Positions 1 to 8,930 of a stretch of 64,000 nucleotides of DNA are shown here, piece after piece; position 1 is the first letter of the stretch; the number at the start of each line of letters is the position of its first letter. The notes under the pieces were generated by a model, which saw only the letters and a program-made list of their open reading frames with translations, was not told the origin of the DNA and did not search any database. A program made the position numbers and the translations under genes. Source of the DNA: CAVYHJ01 sp963768165 [NCBI: uncultured bacterium] (GTDB lineage: Bacteria > UBP4 > UBA4092); the NCBI GenBank assembly GCA_963768165.1, contig CAVYHJ010000026.1:558001-622000 (forward strand), read 5' to 3'.

Positions 1-2
1 GA

Positions 3-1856
3 GATTCTTGGTGGACCACATATATTCATTATCAATATGAGGATGAACAACCGGTAAAGAGATTAATTGATTGGGCGTGGTCAGATGAAGATAAATCTCA
101 TATATCAGACGAATCAATTAGATTAATCAGTAAAGCCTTGACATGGTTTCTGACTAGTACAAACAGGCGGCTAAGGGATTGTACTACTAAAGCATTGATT
201 TCTATTCTTGAAAATAGAATACCAGTGTTAATACAAATATTAAAAGAATTTGAATCGGTTAACGATCCCTACGTTTATGAACGATTATTTGCAGTTGCTT
301 ATGGATGCTCAGTAAGGACAAAAGATAAATCTTTTCTTAAGAATTTGAGTGAATACATCTATGAAACGATTTTCAATAAGAATGAAGTTTATCCACATGT
401 TCTTTTACGTGATTATGCAAGAGGTGTTATAGAGTATTCATTATATATAGGTCAAAGCTTAAATATTGACAAGAAAAACATTAGTCCGCCATATAGAAGT
501 GACTGGATTAACAAAATACCTGATGACGAAGATATTAGAAAATACAAGTTTAATTATGAATCGGAAGATTTTAAGGATTATTATTGGAGCCAAAACCAAA
601 TCATTGCCTCAATGACAACAGAATATGATCGAAATGGGAAATGCGATATGTATGGAGATTTTGGACGTTATGAATTTCAAAGTGCATTAAAATATTGGAA
701 AGATATAAATGTAAATGACTTGAAAAACCTCGCTATAAAGAAGATATTTGAATTAGGTTATGATGTTGAGAAGCATGGTAAGTTCGATAGATTGTTATCT
801 AGTCATGGTAGAAATGATCACGGTATGGAAAGAATTGGCAAAAAATATCAGTGGATAGCGTTTCATGAAATATTGGCTAAAGTTTCAGATAATTTTTCTA
901 TGTATTGGGATAATTATCCCGAAAGTACAAAACAAAAATATGCTGGGACTTGGAATCCCTATATTCGAGATATAGATCCAACTATGCTTATCGCTAGAAC
1001 TCAAGATGATCGTGATACTAATAGTTGGTGGTTTAATATCCAATATTCTGATTGGGATTCTTCTCATTCTGATTGGTTAATGGAAAAAAATAAGTTGCCT
1101 GACCCAGAACAATTAATTAGTGTAAAAGATATATACGGAGTTGAATGGGTAGTCTTAGAAATATATCCTGAATGGTCGGAACCAGTTTCAAATGAAAAGG
1201 AAAAACTGGACTATCCACATAAAAATTTATGGTATCAGATTAGAGGCTATATAGTGCATAGGAAGGATATAAATAATATAGTTAAAAAATTAAAACGAGA
1301 AAACTTCTGGGGAAGATGGATGCCAGAATCTAGAGATATGTACCAATTGTTCAGTAGAGAATATTATTGGTCTCCTGCTTATAAGTATTTTAGAACCCAT
1401 TACTATAGTGGAGAGAAATGGAAAGATATTGAGAGGGGTAGAAATAACAAAATAATTGGCAAAGTCCTGGTAACAACAGAAAGTATCCTTTGGGAATGCG
1501 GATATGACTATTCAAAAAAAGAAATAATTAGTTTTTTTAAACCATCTAATGGACTGTTTTATGGACTAAAAATGAAGTATAGTAGACTTGAAGGTTCTTT
1601 TGAAAATGAAAATAATGAGATAATATGCCTAGATCCATCCATTTATGAAAAAGGATTCTCTTGTCTTTTAGTAAGAAAGAAGGAACTGACTGATTTTCTT
1701 AAAAAGAAAAAATTAGATATTTTTTGGACAGTATTAGGAGAAAAAAGAATATTTGGAGGAGACATTCCTAAAACTGAAATTTTCAAGCCTTTTGAAATTT
1801 CAGGTGTATATTACTTGAAAAAGAATCAAATTGATGGATTTTTAAATACTTTTTGA
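3..1856 (+). CDS. C-terminal part of a large HEAT-like protein, possibly STAND/Avs-type defence protein (5' end missing)
   Basis: The reading frame is open from base 3, so the gene enters from the left edge and only its last ~617 codons are present; a TTG at 138 is not the true start. The first ~130 residues look like helical HEAT-type repeats (e.g. around 'NRRLRDCTTKALISIL' and 'DPYVYERLFAVAYG'). The middle has an aromatic-rich stretch with 'YGDFGRYEFQSALKYW', and the C-terminus is rich in Trp and Tyr. No catalytic motif, membrane segment or signal peptide is visible. From memory, similar C-termini occur in very large ATP-binding proteins of defence islands, but that is inference; the NTPase part would lie outside the window. 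Base composition is more AT-rich than the housekeeping genes that follow, which fits acquisition. Followed by an inverted repeat/terminator at 1909. Confidence 0.6.
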   Translation, partial: DSWWTTYIHYQYEDEQPVKRLIDWAWSDEDKSHISDESIRLISKALTWFLTSTNRRLRDCTTKALISILENRIPVLIQILKEFESVNDPYVYERLFAVAYGCSVRTKDKSFLKNLSEYIYETIFNKNEVYPHVLLRDYARGVIEYSLYIGQSLNIDKKNISPPYRSDWINKIPDDEDIRKYKFNYESEDFKDYYWSQNQIIASMTTEYDRNGKCDMYGDFGRYEFQSALKYWKDINVNDLKNLAIKKIFELGYDVEKHGKFDRLLSSHGRNDHGMERIGKKYQWIAFHEILAKVSDNFSMYWDNYPESTKQKYAGTWNPYIRDIDPTMLIARTQDDRDTNSWWFNIQYSDWDSSHSDWLMEKNKLPDPEQLISVKDIYGVEWVVLEIYPEWSEPVSNEKEKLDYPHKNLWYQIRGYIVHRKDINNIVKKLKRENFWGRWMPESRDMYQLFSREYYWSPAYKYFRTHYYSGEKWKDIERGRNNKIIGKVLVTTESILWECGYDYSKKEIISFFKPSNGLFYGLKMKYSRLEGSFENENNEIICLDPSIYEKGFSCLLVRKKELTDFLKKKKLDIFWTVLGEKRIFGGDIPKTEIFKPFEISGVYYLKKNQIDGFLNTF

Positions 1857-1908
1857 GAATGAATGTTGGTATTCTTTCATTCTTCCCTTCAACTAAACCT
1901 ATATTTTG

Positions 1909-1939
1909 AAAAACTTTGTACGAACGTACAAAGTTTTTA
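1909..1939 (+). terminator. Perfect 14-bp inverted repeat with T-run
   Basis: Arms 1909-1922 and 1925-1938 are exact reverse complements with an AA centre, A-rich at the 5' foot and ending in five T. It sits 50 bases after the stop of the first gene, so a bidirectional intrinsic terminator is the simplest reading. Confidence 0.6.
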
Positions 1940-1964
1940 TCCTCAATAAAATCAATGAACCAAT

Positions 1965-1992
1965 AACTCTTCTACAAATGTAGAAGAGTTTT
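1965..1992. repeat. Second inverted repeat of the cluster
   Basis: Arms 1965-1976 (AACTCTTCTACA) and 1979-1990 pair perfectly over 12 bp with an AA centre, followed by TT. Confidence 0.55.
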
Positions 1993-2048
1993 AACCGGCT
2001 GAAATCCACTATTTTTTACAATGGAGACCTTTAAATAAGTATATAAAA

Positions 2049-2074
2049 AAATCTTCAACAAATGTTGCAGATTT
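2049..2074. repeat. Third inverted repeat of the cluster
   Basis: Arms 2049-2060 (AAATCTTCAACA) and 2063-2074 pair with one mismatch around the same AA centre as the two preceding repeats. Confidence 0.5.
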
Positions 2075-2123
2075 CATCCCCAATAAAATCAATCTTTTTT
2101 CAAAGTCGCACAGGACGACCTTG

Positions 2124-2153
2124 AAAAAACACTAGACGTTGTCCAGAGTTTTT
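2124..2153. repeat. Fourth, imperfect inverted repeat of the cluster
   Basis: A 13-bp stem, AAAAACACTAGAC against GTCCAGAGTTTTT, with two mismatches and a 3-base loop; terminator-like on the + strand. Confidence 0.4.
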
Positions 2154-2678
2154 ATTACATTTTTATCAGTTTCCAGAATCAAGGATAGGCTTATTCTATT
2201 GCTCGTGGGAGTGGAATTGCTTTTTTCAATTCCAGTCCATCTACGGATATCAAGGTACTCTTTTCAGGGTTCAAGACTCCAGTTTTGGGTATGGGGTTAG
2301 GGTATTGGGAAAGAATGTTTCAAGTCTCCGGTCTATCCTCTCTGGTTATTAGGACAAATTCATACTAAGAACGATTCTTACTAAGCAAGATATTTCTATG
2401 ATTCAGGTCGAGGATGATTATGTGGAGTGTGCCAATTTGGCATAGCTAAAAATGCGATATAAGCGATTATTTTTAGGTAAATACAGTCTATGAATTGTCT
2501 CCCTATTATCTCCGAACCAACTCCGTACTAACTCCCATTCAAAAAAAGTGAGGAATCGGTTCGAGTATTACCTTGACCTTCATTTGTCACTTTTAATTGA
2601 ATCTAAGACAATCTTTAACGATTTAGGAGGGTTTTAAAAGAGGATGTCATTATTTTGAAAAAAGGAAAGGGAAATTAT

Positions 2679-4307
2679 TTAATCGGAAAGTTGATCTTTG
2701 GGGATTTGGAATGTGAACCGGCTTCCCTGGTCGACATCGCTATCCACCCAAATTTTCCCTTGATGCGCCTCGATAATGCGTTTACTAATAGCCAATCCCA
2801 ACCCGAACCCTTTAATATGGGTGGTTAAATTCGGATGTTTTACTTGATAATAGGTATCGAACACTTTTTCCAATTCTTCTTTGGGAATACCCACACCGGT
2901 ATCCGAAACGGAGACCTGCCAGGTATCCTCATTTTCCAGAGCGGTAATGCGAATGGTTCCCGACTCCGGAGTAAACTTAATCGCATTTCCCACCAGGTTA
3001 ATCACCACCTGTTGGATTTTGGCGGAATCCGCATTTACCTTTCCCATCGACTCCGGGATATCCATTTCCAGTGTCAAATGATTTTGATTCACCTGTTGAG
3101 TTAACAATTTAACGACATCGGAAATCAAATCCTGCAAGGAAAATTTACTGCGCTCCAACTGCATGGGTTTGCCAGCTTCCGACCGCGACATTTCCAGCAA
3201 TTCATCAATCATTTTAGCCAACCTGTCGGTATTGCGTTTCACGAGGGTTAACAATTCCTTTTGCAACTCATTGATTTCCCCGGTTCTACCGGAGGTAACC
3301 AGGCTGACGGAACCTTTAATAGCCGTCAGCGGTGTCCGTAATTCATGGGAGACCGTGGAGATAAATTCCGATTTCATTTGATTTAACACCTGTAATTTCG
3401 CCAATTCCCGAGTGAAGGTTAAATCACGCGCGACAAGGATAACTCCGGAAAGGACTTTGCCGACTTTCAATAAAGATCCGCTGATCCCCACCGGAATCTT
3501 AACCCCATTCTCCGATTCGATTTCAACTTCCTCGTCAATAATCGAACCCTTTTTATACGTTTCCTGAATAACTTTATTTAAGACTTCAACCACCGGTTGG
3601 GGGAATGCCTTGTAATATTCAACCCCGATGGGATAATCAATCAAAGGAACCAGCAATGGGAACATTTCGGAATTAATAAAGGTACATTTTTGCGAAGAAT
3701 CAATCACCAGCACGGATTCCATCAAGTTATCCAAAATATTTTGCAGATACGTTCGCATTTGCTGGGCATGGGTATAAAGCCGCGCATTCTCAATGGCAAT
3801 CGCCGCCTGGCTTGCCAGTATGGTAATCATTTCAAAATCATCCTTCGAAAAGGGCTGGTTGTCCCGTTTATCATTCACGTTGAGAACGCCGATGATTTTG
3901 TTTTTAACCAACAACGGAACGCTTAAAAACGAAGAGGTGTGATATTTCACGGAACTTTTCCGTTTAAACCGTTCATCCGTTTCAATATCTTTCACCCAGA
4001 CGGCTTCTCCGGATTCCGCCACGGCTCCGGCAATACCTTCCCCTTTTTTGATACGGACATTTTGCATTTTCTTTTCGTCAATCCCGATACCTACTTTCAG
4101 GACAAGATACTCATCATCTTCAATCAACATGATGGTACATTTTTCCGCTTCCGACTGCTGCGCGGCTACCGTCACGATTAAATGCAGGAGAGAATCCAAT
4201 TCCAATACGGAACTCATGGTGTTGGCGACATCCAGCAATGCGTTTATGTGTTCAATAGCAGATGATTGGGATTTGGGCGATTCTTTGGTTTTAGGCAACC
4301 GAGGCAT
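2679..4307 (-). CDS. GAF-PAS sensor histidine kinase
   Basis: Cytoplasmic sensor histidine kinase with no membrane segments. Counting from the TTG at 4325, a GAF domain covers about residues 30-185, a PAS-like domain 195-305, the HisKA helix carries the phosphoacceptor His327 (FISTVSHELRTPL), and the ATPase domain has the N box (N447, NLVGNAIKF), G1 (DTGVG, 475-479) and G2 (GFGLGL, 506-511). It should autophosphorylate and pass phosphate to an unlinked response regulator; none is adjacent. The ligand of the GAF domain is unknown. I chose the ATG at 4307, which overlaps the recG stop by 17 bases; a TTG at 4325 is an alternative. The gene is probably translationally coupled to recG. Confidence 0.9.
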   Translation of the reverse strand: MPRLPKTKESPKSQSSAIEHINALLDVANTMSSVLELDSLLHLIVTVAAQQSEAEKCTIMLIEDDEYLVLKVGIGIDEKKMQNVRIKKGEGIAGAVAESGEAVWVKDIETDERFKRKSSVKYHTSSFLSVPLLVKNKIIGVLNVNDKRDNQPFSKDDFEMITILASQAAIAIENARLYTHAQQMRTYLQNILDNLMESVLVIDSSQKCTFINSEMFPLLVPLIDYPIGVEYYKAFPQPVVEVLNKVIQETYKKGSIIDEEVEIESENGVKIPVGISGSLLKVGKVLSGVILVARDLTFTRELAKLQVLNQMKSEFISTVSHELRTPLTAIKGSVSLVTSGRTGEINELQKELLTLVKRNTDRLAKMIDELLEMSRSEAGKPMQLERSKFSLQDLISDVVKLLTQQVNQNHLTLEMDIPESMGKVNADSAKIQQVVINLVGNAIKFTPESGTIRITALENEDTWQVSVSDTGVGIPKEELEKVFDTYYQVKHPNLTTHIKGFGLGLAISKRIIEAHQGKIWVDSDVDQGSRFTFQIPKDQLSD

Positions 4308-6411
4308 AATGTTGGTTTTGTCCAATCCTGTTTTTTATCAACTCTTTCACGATACGATTGTGCGGTTTTTCCAAATGCGGATCGTCAGACGCCAGCGCAA
4401 AGGCATCGGAACGGGCATAAATCAACCACTCCTTATCTCGAATCAAGTCGGCAATTCGAAAGATATTCATTCCATGTTGAATGGTTCCCAATAGTTCCCC
4501 GGGACCACGCAACCGCAAATCTTCTTCAGCTATCATAAAGCCATCCATCGTTTGCGTCAATATTGCCAGCCGGTCTTGCACCATCGCGCCCAATCCCGCA
4601 GGGGTGATTAAAAGGCAATAGGATTGGTGAATTCCCCGGCCCACGCGGCCCCGCAGTTGATGCAATTGAGAAAGGCCGAACCGGTCGGCATGTTCAATCA
4701 CCATCACCGTGGCATTGGGTACATCAATACCAACTTCAATCACCGTAGTGCTCACCAGAATATCAATTTCTCCTTTGGTAAACCCGGCCATGATGGGTTG
4801 TTGTTCCGAGCGGTTCATACGCCCGTGAATCAGACCCAAACGATAGTTTGGGAAAATATCCTTTTGTAAATGTTCATACATCTGGACAGCAGCACGTAAT
4901 TCCATCTTATCGGACTCTTCCACCAAAGGATAAATAAAATAAACCTGTCTGCCTGCCTGCACCTGAGTGGAAAGGAACGAATAGACTTTATTTCGGTCTC
5001 TCTCGGAATACCAGCGCGTGATAATGTTACTGCGTCCCGGCGGCATTTCATCGAGCACGGATACTTCCAAATCCCCGTATACCGTCATGGATAATGTCCG
5101 GGGAATCGGTGTCGCGGTCATAATAAGAATATCGGCTTCCATCCCTTTTTTCCGCAACTTATTTCGTTGTGCCACGCCAAACCGGTGTTGTTCATCAATC
5201 ACCCCCAGCGCCATATTCTTAAACTCCACCGGTTGTTCCAACAGGGCATGGGTACCAATCACCATCTTGATTTCACCTGCCTGAATTTTCTGTAATATTT
5301 CTGTTCTTTTTTTTGATTTAGTACTTCCCGTCAATAACGCCACCGGAATATTCAGCGGGGACAACCAACGTTCAAAGGTATCAAAATGTTGTTCCGCCAA
5401 CACTTCCGTGGGAACCATTAACACCGTTTGGTAACCACTCTCCACGACTTTCAGCATAGCCAACAAAGCAACCAATGTTTTCCCGGAACCAACATCTCCC
5501 TGCAAAAGCCGGTTCATGGGATGGGCTTTTCGTAAATCCTCGGTAATTTCGTGAAACACTCGAGTTTGCGCGGTGGTTAAAGCAAACGGTAACCCATGAA
5601 TAAACTTGTCTACCAGGCTGGATGTCTCAGAATATTTTTGAGATTTCTGAATTTGGGTTTGTTTGGCTTTTTCAAAGGCAATGGCCATTTGGATGGAAAA
5701 GAATTCTTCATAAACAAACCGGTTGCGTACCTGAACCACTGAATCCATGGAGGAAGGAAAATGAATTTCTCGGATGGCTTTATCACGGTTAGGAAATTTA
5801 TATTTATCGAGGAGGGCCTCCGGCAGGATTTCTTTTACTTTGGTTTTCAGCTGATCCAATACCTGCCTCACCAACATTCGTAAAAACCGTTGTTCCAGAC
5901 CTTCCGACAAGGGATAGATGGGGACAATCCCGGGACGATTTATGGACGCTGGTTCTTCTTCTGTAACAAATTCCAAATCCACCGGGTCAATTTCCAAATC
6001 TCCCGCATTAAACCGGGTTTTCCCGGTCATGAGAATTTTCTGACCTTCTTGAAATTGTTTCGCGCGATACGGTTGATTGAACCAAACCGCATGGATAATT
6101 CCCGTGCCATCAACTATCGTCACTTTTAAAATATGCCGTAGAGAACGGGCACGGCGAAAAGGACGGATTTCGTGAATGGCTTGCACTGTCCCTTGAATCG
6201 TCACGACCTCTCTCGCCAATAAATCCCGAATCAGTTTAATTTGCGTCCGATCCTGGTAATCGCGCGGGAAGTAATTTAACAAATCCTGCACGGTGCCTAT
6301 GCCGATTTTCGCCAGTAATTCAGCGCGTTTGGGCCCAACTCCTTTTAAATACTGCACGGGTTTCGCAAGGTAATCGGATTGCCCGGCATCTTTACTCATT
6401 ACATTATTCAA
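4291..6411 (-). CDS. recG: ATP-dependent DNA helicase RecG
   Basis: Superfamily 2 helicase that reverses stalled replication forks and branch-migrates Holliday junctions. An N-terminal HhH-like region (VQYLKGVGPKRAELL) is followed by the OB-fold wedge domain (about 65-150), Walker A GDVGSGKT (305-312), the DEQH box (406-409), motif III (TATPIPRTL), and the C-terminal motifs ending in QLRGRVGRG. Length of 706 residues is normal. The TTG start at 6411 is supported by GAGGT nine bases upstream; the next ATG at 6399 would lie too far from it. Divergently transcribed from rpmB across an 80-base gap; its 3' end overlaps the sensor kinase. Confidence 0.97.
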   Translation of the reverse strand: MNNVMSKDAGQSDYLAKPVQYLKGVGPKRAELLAKIGIGTVQDLLNYFPRDYQDRTQIKLIRDLLAREVVTIQGTVQAIHEIRPFRRARSLRHILKVTIVDGTGIIHAVWFNQPYRAKQFQEGQKILMTGKTRFNAGDLEIDPVDLEFVTEEEPASINRPGIVPIYPLSEGLEQRFLRMLVRQVLDQLKTKVKEILPEALLDKYKFPNRDKAIREIHFPSSMDSVVQVRNRFVYEEFFSIQMAIAFEKAKQTQIQKSQKYSETSSLVDKFIHGLPFALTTAQTRVFHEITEDLRKAHPMNRLLQGDVGSGKTLVALLAMLKVVESGYQTVLMVPTEVLAEQHFDTFERWLSPLNIPVALLTGSTKSKKRTEILQKIQAGEIKMVIGTHALLEQPVEFKNMALGVIDEQHRFGVAQRNKLRKKGMEADILIMTATPIPRTLSMTVYGDLEVSVLDEMPPGRSNIITRWYSERDRNKVYSFLSTQVQAGRQVYFIYPLVEESDKMELRAAVQMYEHLQKDIFPNYRLGLIHGRMNRSEQQPIMAGFTKGEIDILVSTTVIEVGIDVPNATVMVIEHADRFGLSQLHQLRGRVGRGIHQSYCLLITPAGLGAMVQDRLAILTQTMDGFMIAEEDLRLRGPGELLGTIQHGMNIFRIADLIRDKEWLIYARSDAFALASDDPHLEKPHNRIVKELIKNRIGQNQHYASVA

Positions 6412-6432
6412 ACGAATTCTACCTCATTTTAG

Positions 6433-6461
6433 TTGATAAACCATCAAGATTATACTATAGT
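6433..6461 (+). promoter_or_regulatory. Sigma-70-type promoter of rpmB
   Basis: TTGATA (6433-6438), a 17-base spacer and TATAGT (6456-6461), 32 bases before the rpmB ATG. Confidence 0.55.
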
Positions 6462-6493
6462 TATATACTCAAATTAATTAAGGAGAAATTGAA

Positions 6494-6688
6494 ATGGCCA
6501 ATTCATGTCAAGTTTGCGGGAAACGACCTCGAGTCGGTAATAGTGTTTCCCATTCGAATATTAAAACCAAACGGCGTTGGTTCCCCAATCTACAACGTGT
6601 GAAAGTCAATATTGCCGCCGGTGTAAACAAGTACCTATTTGTCTGTACCCGTTGTTTACGTTCCGGTAAAATCAAGAAAGCCGCTTAA
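6494..6688 (+). CDS. rpmB: 50S ribosomal protein L28
   Basis: Small basic protein of the large ribosomal subunit, 64 residues. It has the zinc-binding form of L28, with Cys pairs CQVC near residue 5 and CTRC near residue 53, the typical [11 protein letters not shown] core and a lysine-rich end. The start is preceded by AGGAGA at 6481 with good spacing. Monocistronic: own promoter upstream and a strong terminator directly downstream. Confidence 0.97.
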   Translation: MANSCQVCGKRPRVGNSVSHSNIKTKRRWFPNLQRVKVNIAAGVNKYLFVCTRCLRSGKIKKAA

Positions 6689-6701
6689 CATCAAATCTGA
6701 A

Positions 6702-6736
6702 AACATCGAAATGTGTGTTGAATTTCGATGTTTTTT
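6702..6736 (+). terminator. Intrinsic terminator after rpmB
   Basis: An 11-bp perfect stem (AACATCGAAAT, 6702-6712, with 6722-6732), a 9-base loop and a run of six T. It overlaps the 3' end of the converging relA/spoT gene. Confidence 0.85.
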
Positions 6737-8930
6737 ATTTGATTCTTTTAGTGCGGCCTGCCTCCATTACCCCGGTTACACTTTTTATATTTTTTAATAA
6801 TTCGCTTAATTGGCGGGCATCGGTAATTTCCAATGTGATAAGAATCTGTGCTTTCCCTTTGGACAACTGCTCGGCTTTCGCATAACTCACATTAATCTCA
6901 GAGCCGGCTATATGCTCTAGCACATCTCTCAGAAGACCCGGCCTATCGCTCCCGGTAATCTTGATAGGAACCATGTGTTTTGCCATAACACCCATATCCC
7001 AGCTTACTTCCACCCGCCGTTTTGGATCATCCAAAAATGGAGCAATACTTTGACAATCTTTTTTGTGCACGGAAATTCCCCGCCCCCGCGTAATGAATCC
7101 AATAATCGGATCTCCCGCCACCGGATGGCAACATTTCCCGAAACGAATCAGAGCATGACTGAGTCCCTTAATGATAATGCCTTCCTGACTCCGGGTCACC
7201 GGCGTGTCGGGAATGAAATCCGATTTAGTAAACCGTTCTGTGGTTGGATATAACCGATGGACTAGATTCTTGGCGGAAAGTCTCCCCGAACCAACCGCTA
7301 TATAAATTTCATCGGCTCCCGGATATCCCAAATCCACCCATAGTTTCTGAAAACCTTCAGACTTGGCCACTTCTTGAAAATTGGCATGAATGGCTTTGAG
7401 TTCGCGGGTCAATTCTTCTTTTCCCACTTTGATATATTGCTCCGCCTCTGCCAACTTTAGAAAATGGGTAACTTTGTTTCGCGCGCGCGATGTTTTAATA
7501 AAACTCAGCCAATCCCGGCTGGGGTGAGCCGCCTTATTGGTAATGATTTCCAAAATATCCCCGGTATTCAATATGGATTTCAACGGGATAATCTTGCCAT
7601 TGATCTTGGCGCCCACGCAATGATTCCCCACTTCCGTATGCACCGCATAGGCAAAATCTACCGGTGTGGCGCCAATCGGTAATTCTTTCACTTCCCCCTT
7701 GGGAGTAAACACAAACACCTCGGAGGAAAATAAGTCTACTTTCAAATTTTCCATAAATTCTTTGGGGTCGCGGGTCTCCTCCTGCCACTCCAATAATTGT
7801 TTCAGCCATCCAAACCGTTGTTCATACTGTTCTTTTGCCAGCACCTTGCCTTCTTTATACAACCAATGGGCGGCAATTCCTTCTTCGGCCGTACGATGCA
7901 TTTCTTGCGTCCGGATTTGTATTTCCAACGGTTCTCCGTGACTCCCCCAAACGGTGGTATGGATGGACTGATACATATTGGATTTCGGCATGGCGATATA
8001 ATCTTTGAATCTGCCCTGTACTGGTTTCCACAAGGTATGCACAATCCCCAGCACCGCGTAACAATTTTTGACCGAATCGGTAATCACACGGATGGCTGTT
8101 AAGTCGTAAATTTCTTCAAAAGTTTTGTTCTGGGTGTCCATCTTCTGGTAAATACTGTAAAAATGTTTGGGACGCCCTTCAATGCGGGCGGTAATTTTCA
8201 TTTCCACCAACTTGGCTTGTAGTTCTTTTTTAGTGTCTTCAATAATCTGCTCCCGCTCCTGCCTCTTTTTTGCGATTTGATTTTGTAAATCTTGATAGAC
8301 TTCCGGTTTCAAAAATCGTAAACTTAAATCCTCCAGTTCCCACCGGATTTTACCGATTCCCAAACGGTACGCCAACGGAGCGTAAATATCCAAAGTATCC
8401 TGAGCGATACGCGTTTGTCTTTCCTTGGGGAGATATTGCAGGGTTCGCATATTATGCAGACGGTCGGCAAGTTTGATTAAAATTACGCGGATATCCTGCG
8501 CCATGGCGATAATTATTTTGCGCAGATTTTCGGCATGGCGCTCTTCCCGCGTGTCGAAACCCAGGGTACTGATTTTGGTTACCCCTTCGACCAAGCGCAC
8601 CACTTCCGGACCAAACTCCGTTTCAATCCGGTCTCGGGTGATGGAAGTATCTTCAATCACATCGTGCAATAATCCCGCGCATAAGGTTGGAATATCCAAA
8701 CGTAACTCCGCCAGAATTTCTGTGACTGTCAGACAATGGGTAATATACGGTTTTCCAGACAGGCGATAAACACCCTCGTGCGCGCGTGCGGCGAATTCAT
8801 AGGCGCGGACTAATGCATCCACCGAGACACCGGGTTGGATATCCCGAACCCGCTGAACCAGTGGAATGAGTTCCGGCGGAATTGTTACACTTGCGCCGGA
8901 CTCGATGGCTGTGTTTGTATTTGGTTCCAT
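6735..8930 (-). CDS. relA/spoT: Bifunctional (p)ppGpp synthetase/hydrolase
   Basis: Controls the stringent response by making and degrading (p)ppGpp. The N-terminal hydrolase domain keeps the metal and catalytic residues (H51, H65, HD at 89-90, ED 93-94). The synthetase domain (about 245-345) has GRPKHFYSIYQKM, the RFKD motif at 307-310 and EIQIRT. TGS covers 404-465 and a C-terminal ACT domain about 655-731. Intact HD plus an R-x-K-D synthetase motif (rather than E-x-D-D) marks the bifunctional Rel/SpoT type. The ATG at 8930 lies inside the end of the M20 peptidase gene, a 46-base overlap suggesting coupled translation. Confidence 0.96.
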   Translation of the reverse strand: MEPNTNTAIESGASVTIPPELIPLVQRVRDIQPGVSVDALVRAYEFAARAHEGVYRLSGKPYITHCLTVTEILAELRLDIPTLCAGLLHDVIEDTSITRDRIETEFGPEVVRLVEGVTKISTLGFDTREERHAENLRKIIIAMAQDIRVILIKLADRLHNMRTLQYLPKERQTRIAQDTLDIYAPLAYRLGIGKIRWELEDLSLRFLKPEVYQDLQNQIAKKRQEREQIIEDTKKELQAKLVEMKITARIEGRPKHFYSIYQKMDTQNKTFEEIYDLTAIRVITDSVKNCYAVLGIVHTLWKPVQGRFKDYIAMPKSNMYQSIHTTVWGSHGEPLEIQIRTQEMHRTAEEGIAAHWLYKEGKVLAKEQYEQRFGWLKQLLEWQEETRDPKEFMENLKVDLFSSEVFVFTPKGEVKELPIGATPVDFAYAVHTEVGNHCVGAKINGKIIPLKSILNTGDILEIITNKAAHPSRDWLSFIKTSRARNKVTHFLKLAEAEQYIKVGKEELTRELKAIHANFQEVAKSEGFQKLWVDLGYPGADEIYIAVGSGRLSAKNLVHRLYPTTERFTKSDFIPDTPVTRSQEGIIIKGLSHALIRFGKCCHPVAGDPIIGFITRGRGISVHKKDCQSIAPFLDDPKRRVEVSWDMGVMAKHMVPIKITGSDRPGLLRDVLEHIAGSEINVSYAKAEQLSKGKAQILITLEITDARQLSELLKNIKSVTGVMEAGRTKRIK

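Larger units (their letters stand above)
1857..2678. other. Gene-free 0.8 kb region with four successive hairpins
   Basis: No credible reading frame on either strand. Its first 300 bases hold four inverted repeats listed separately, and a short direct repeat 'ataaaatcaat' near 1945 and 2083. The remainder (about 2160-2678) shows nothing I can name. Confidence 0.6.

Noticed and set aside
1909-1938. A third operator of the winged-helix regulator (ACTTTGTA...TACAAAGT)
   Set aside because: The half-sites are six bases further apart than in the two operators and the shape is that of a terminator.
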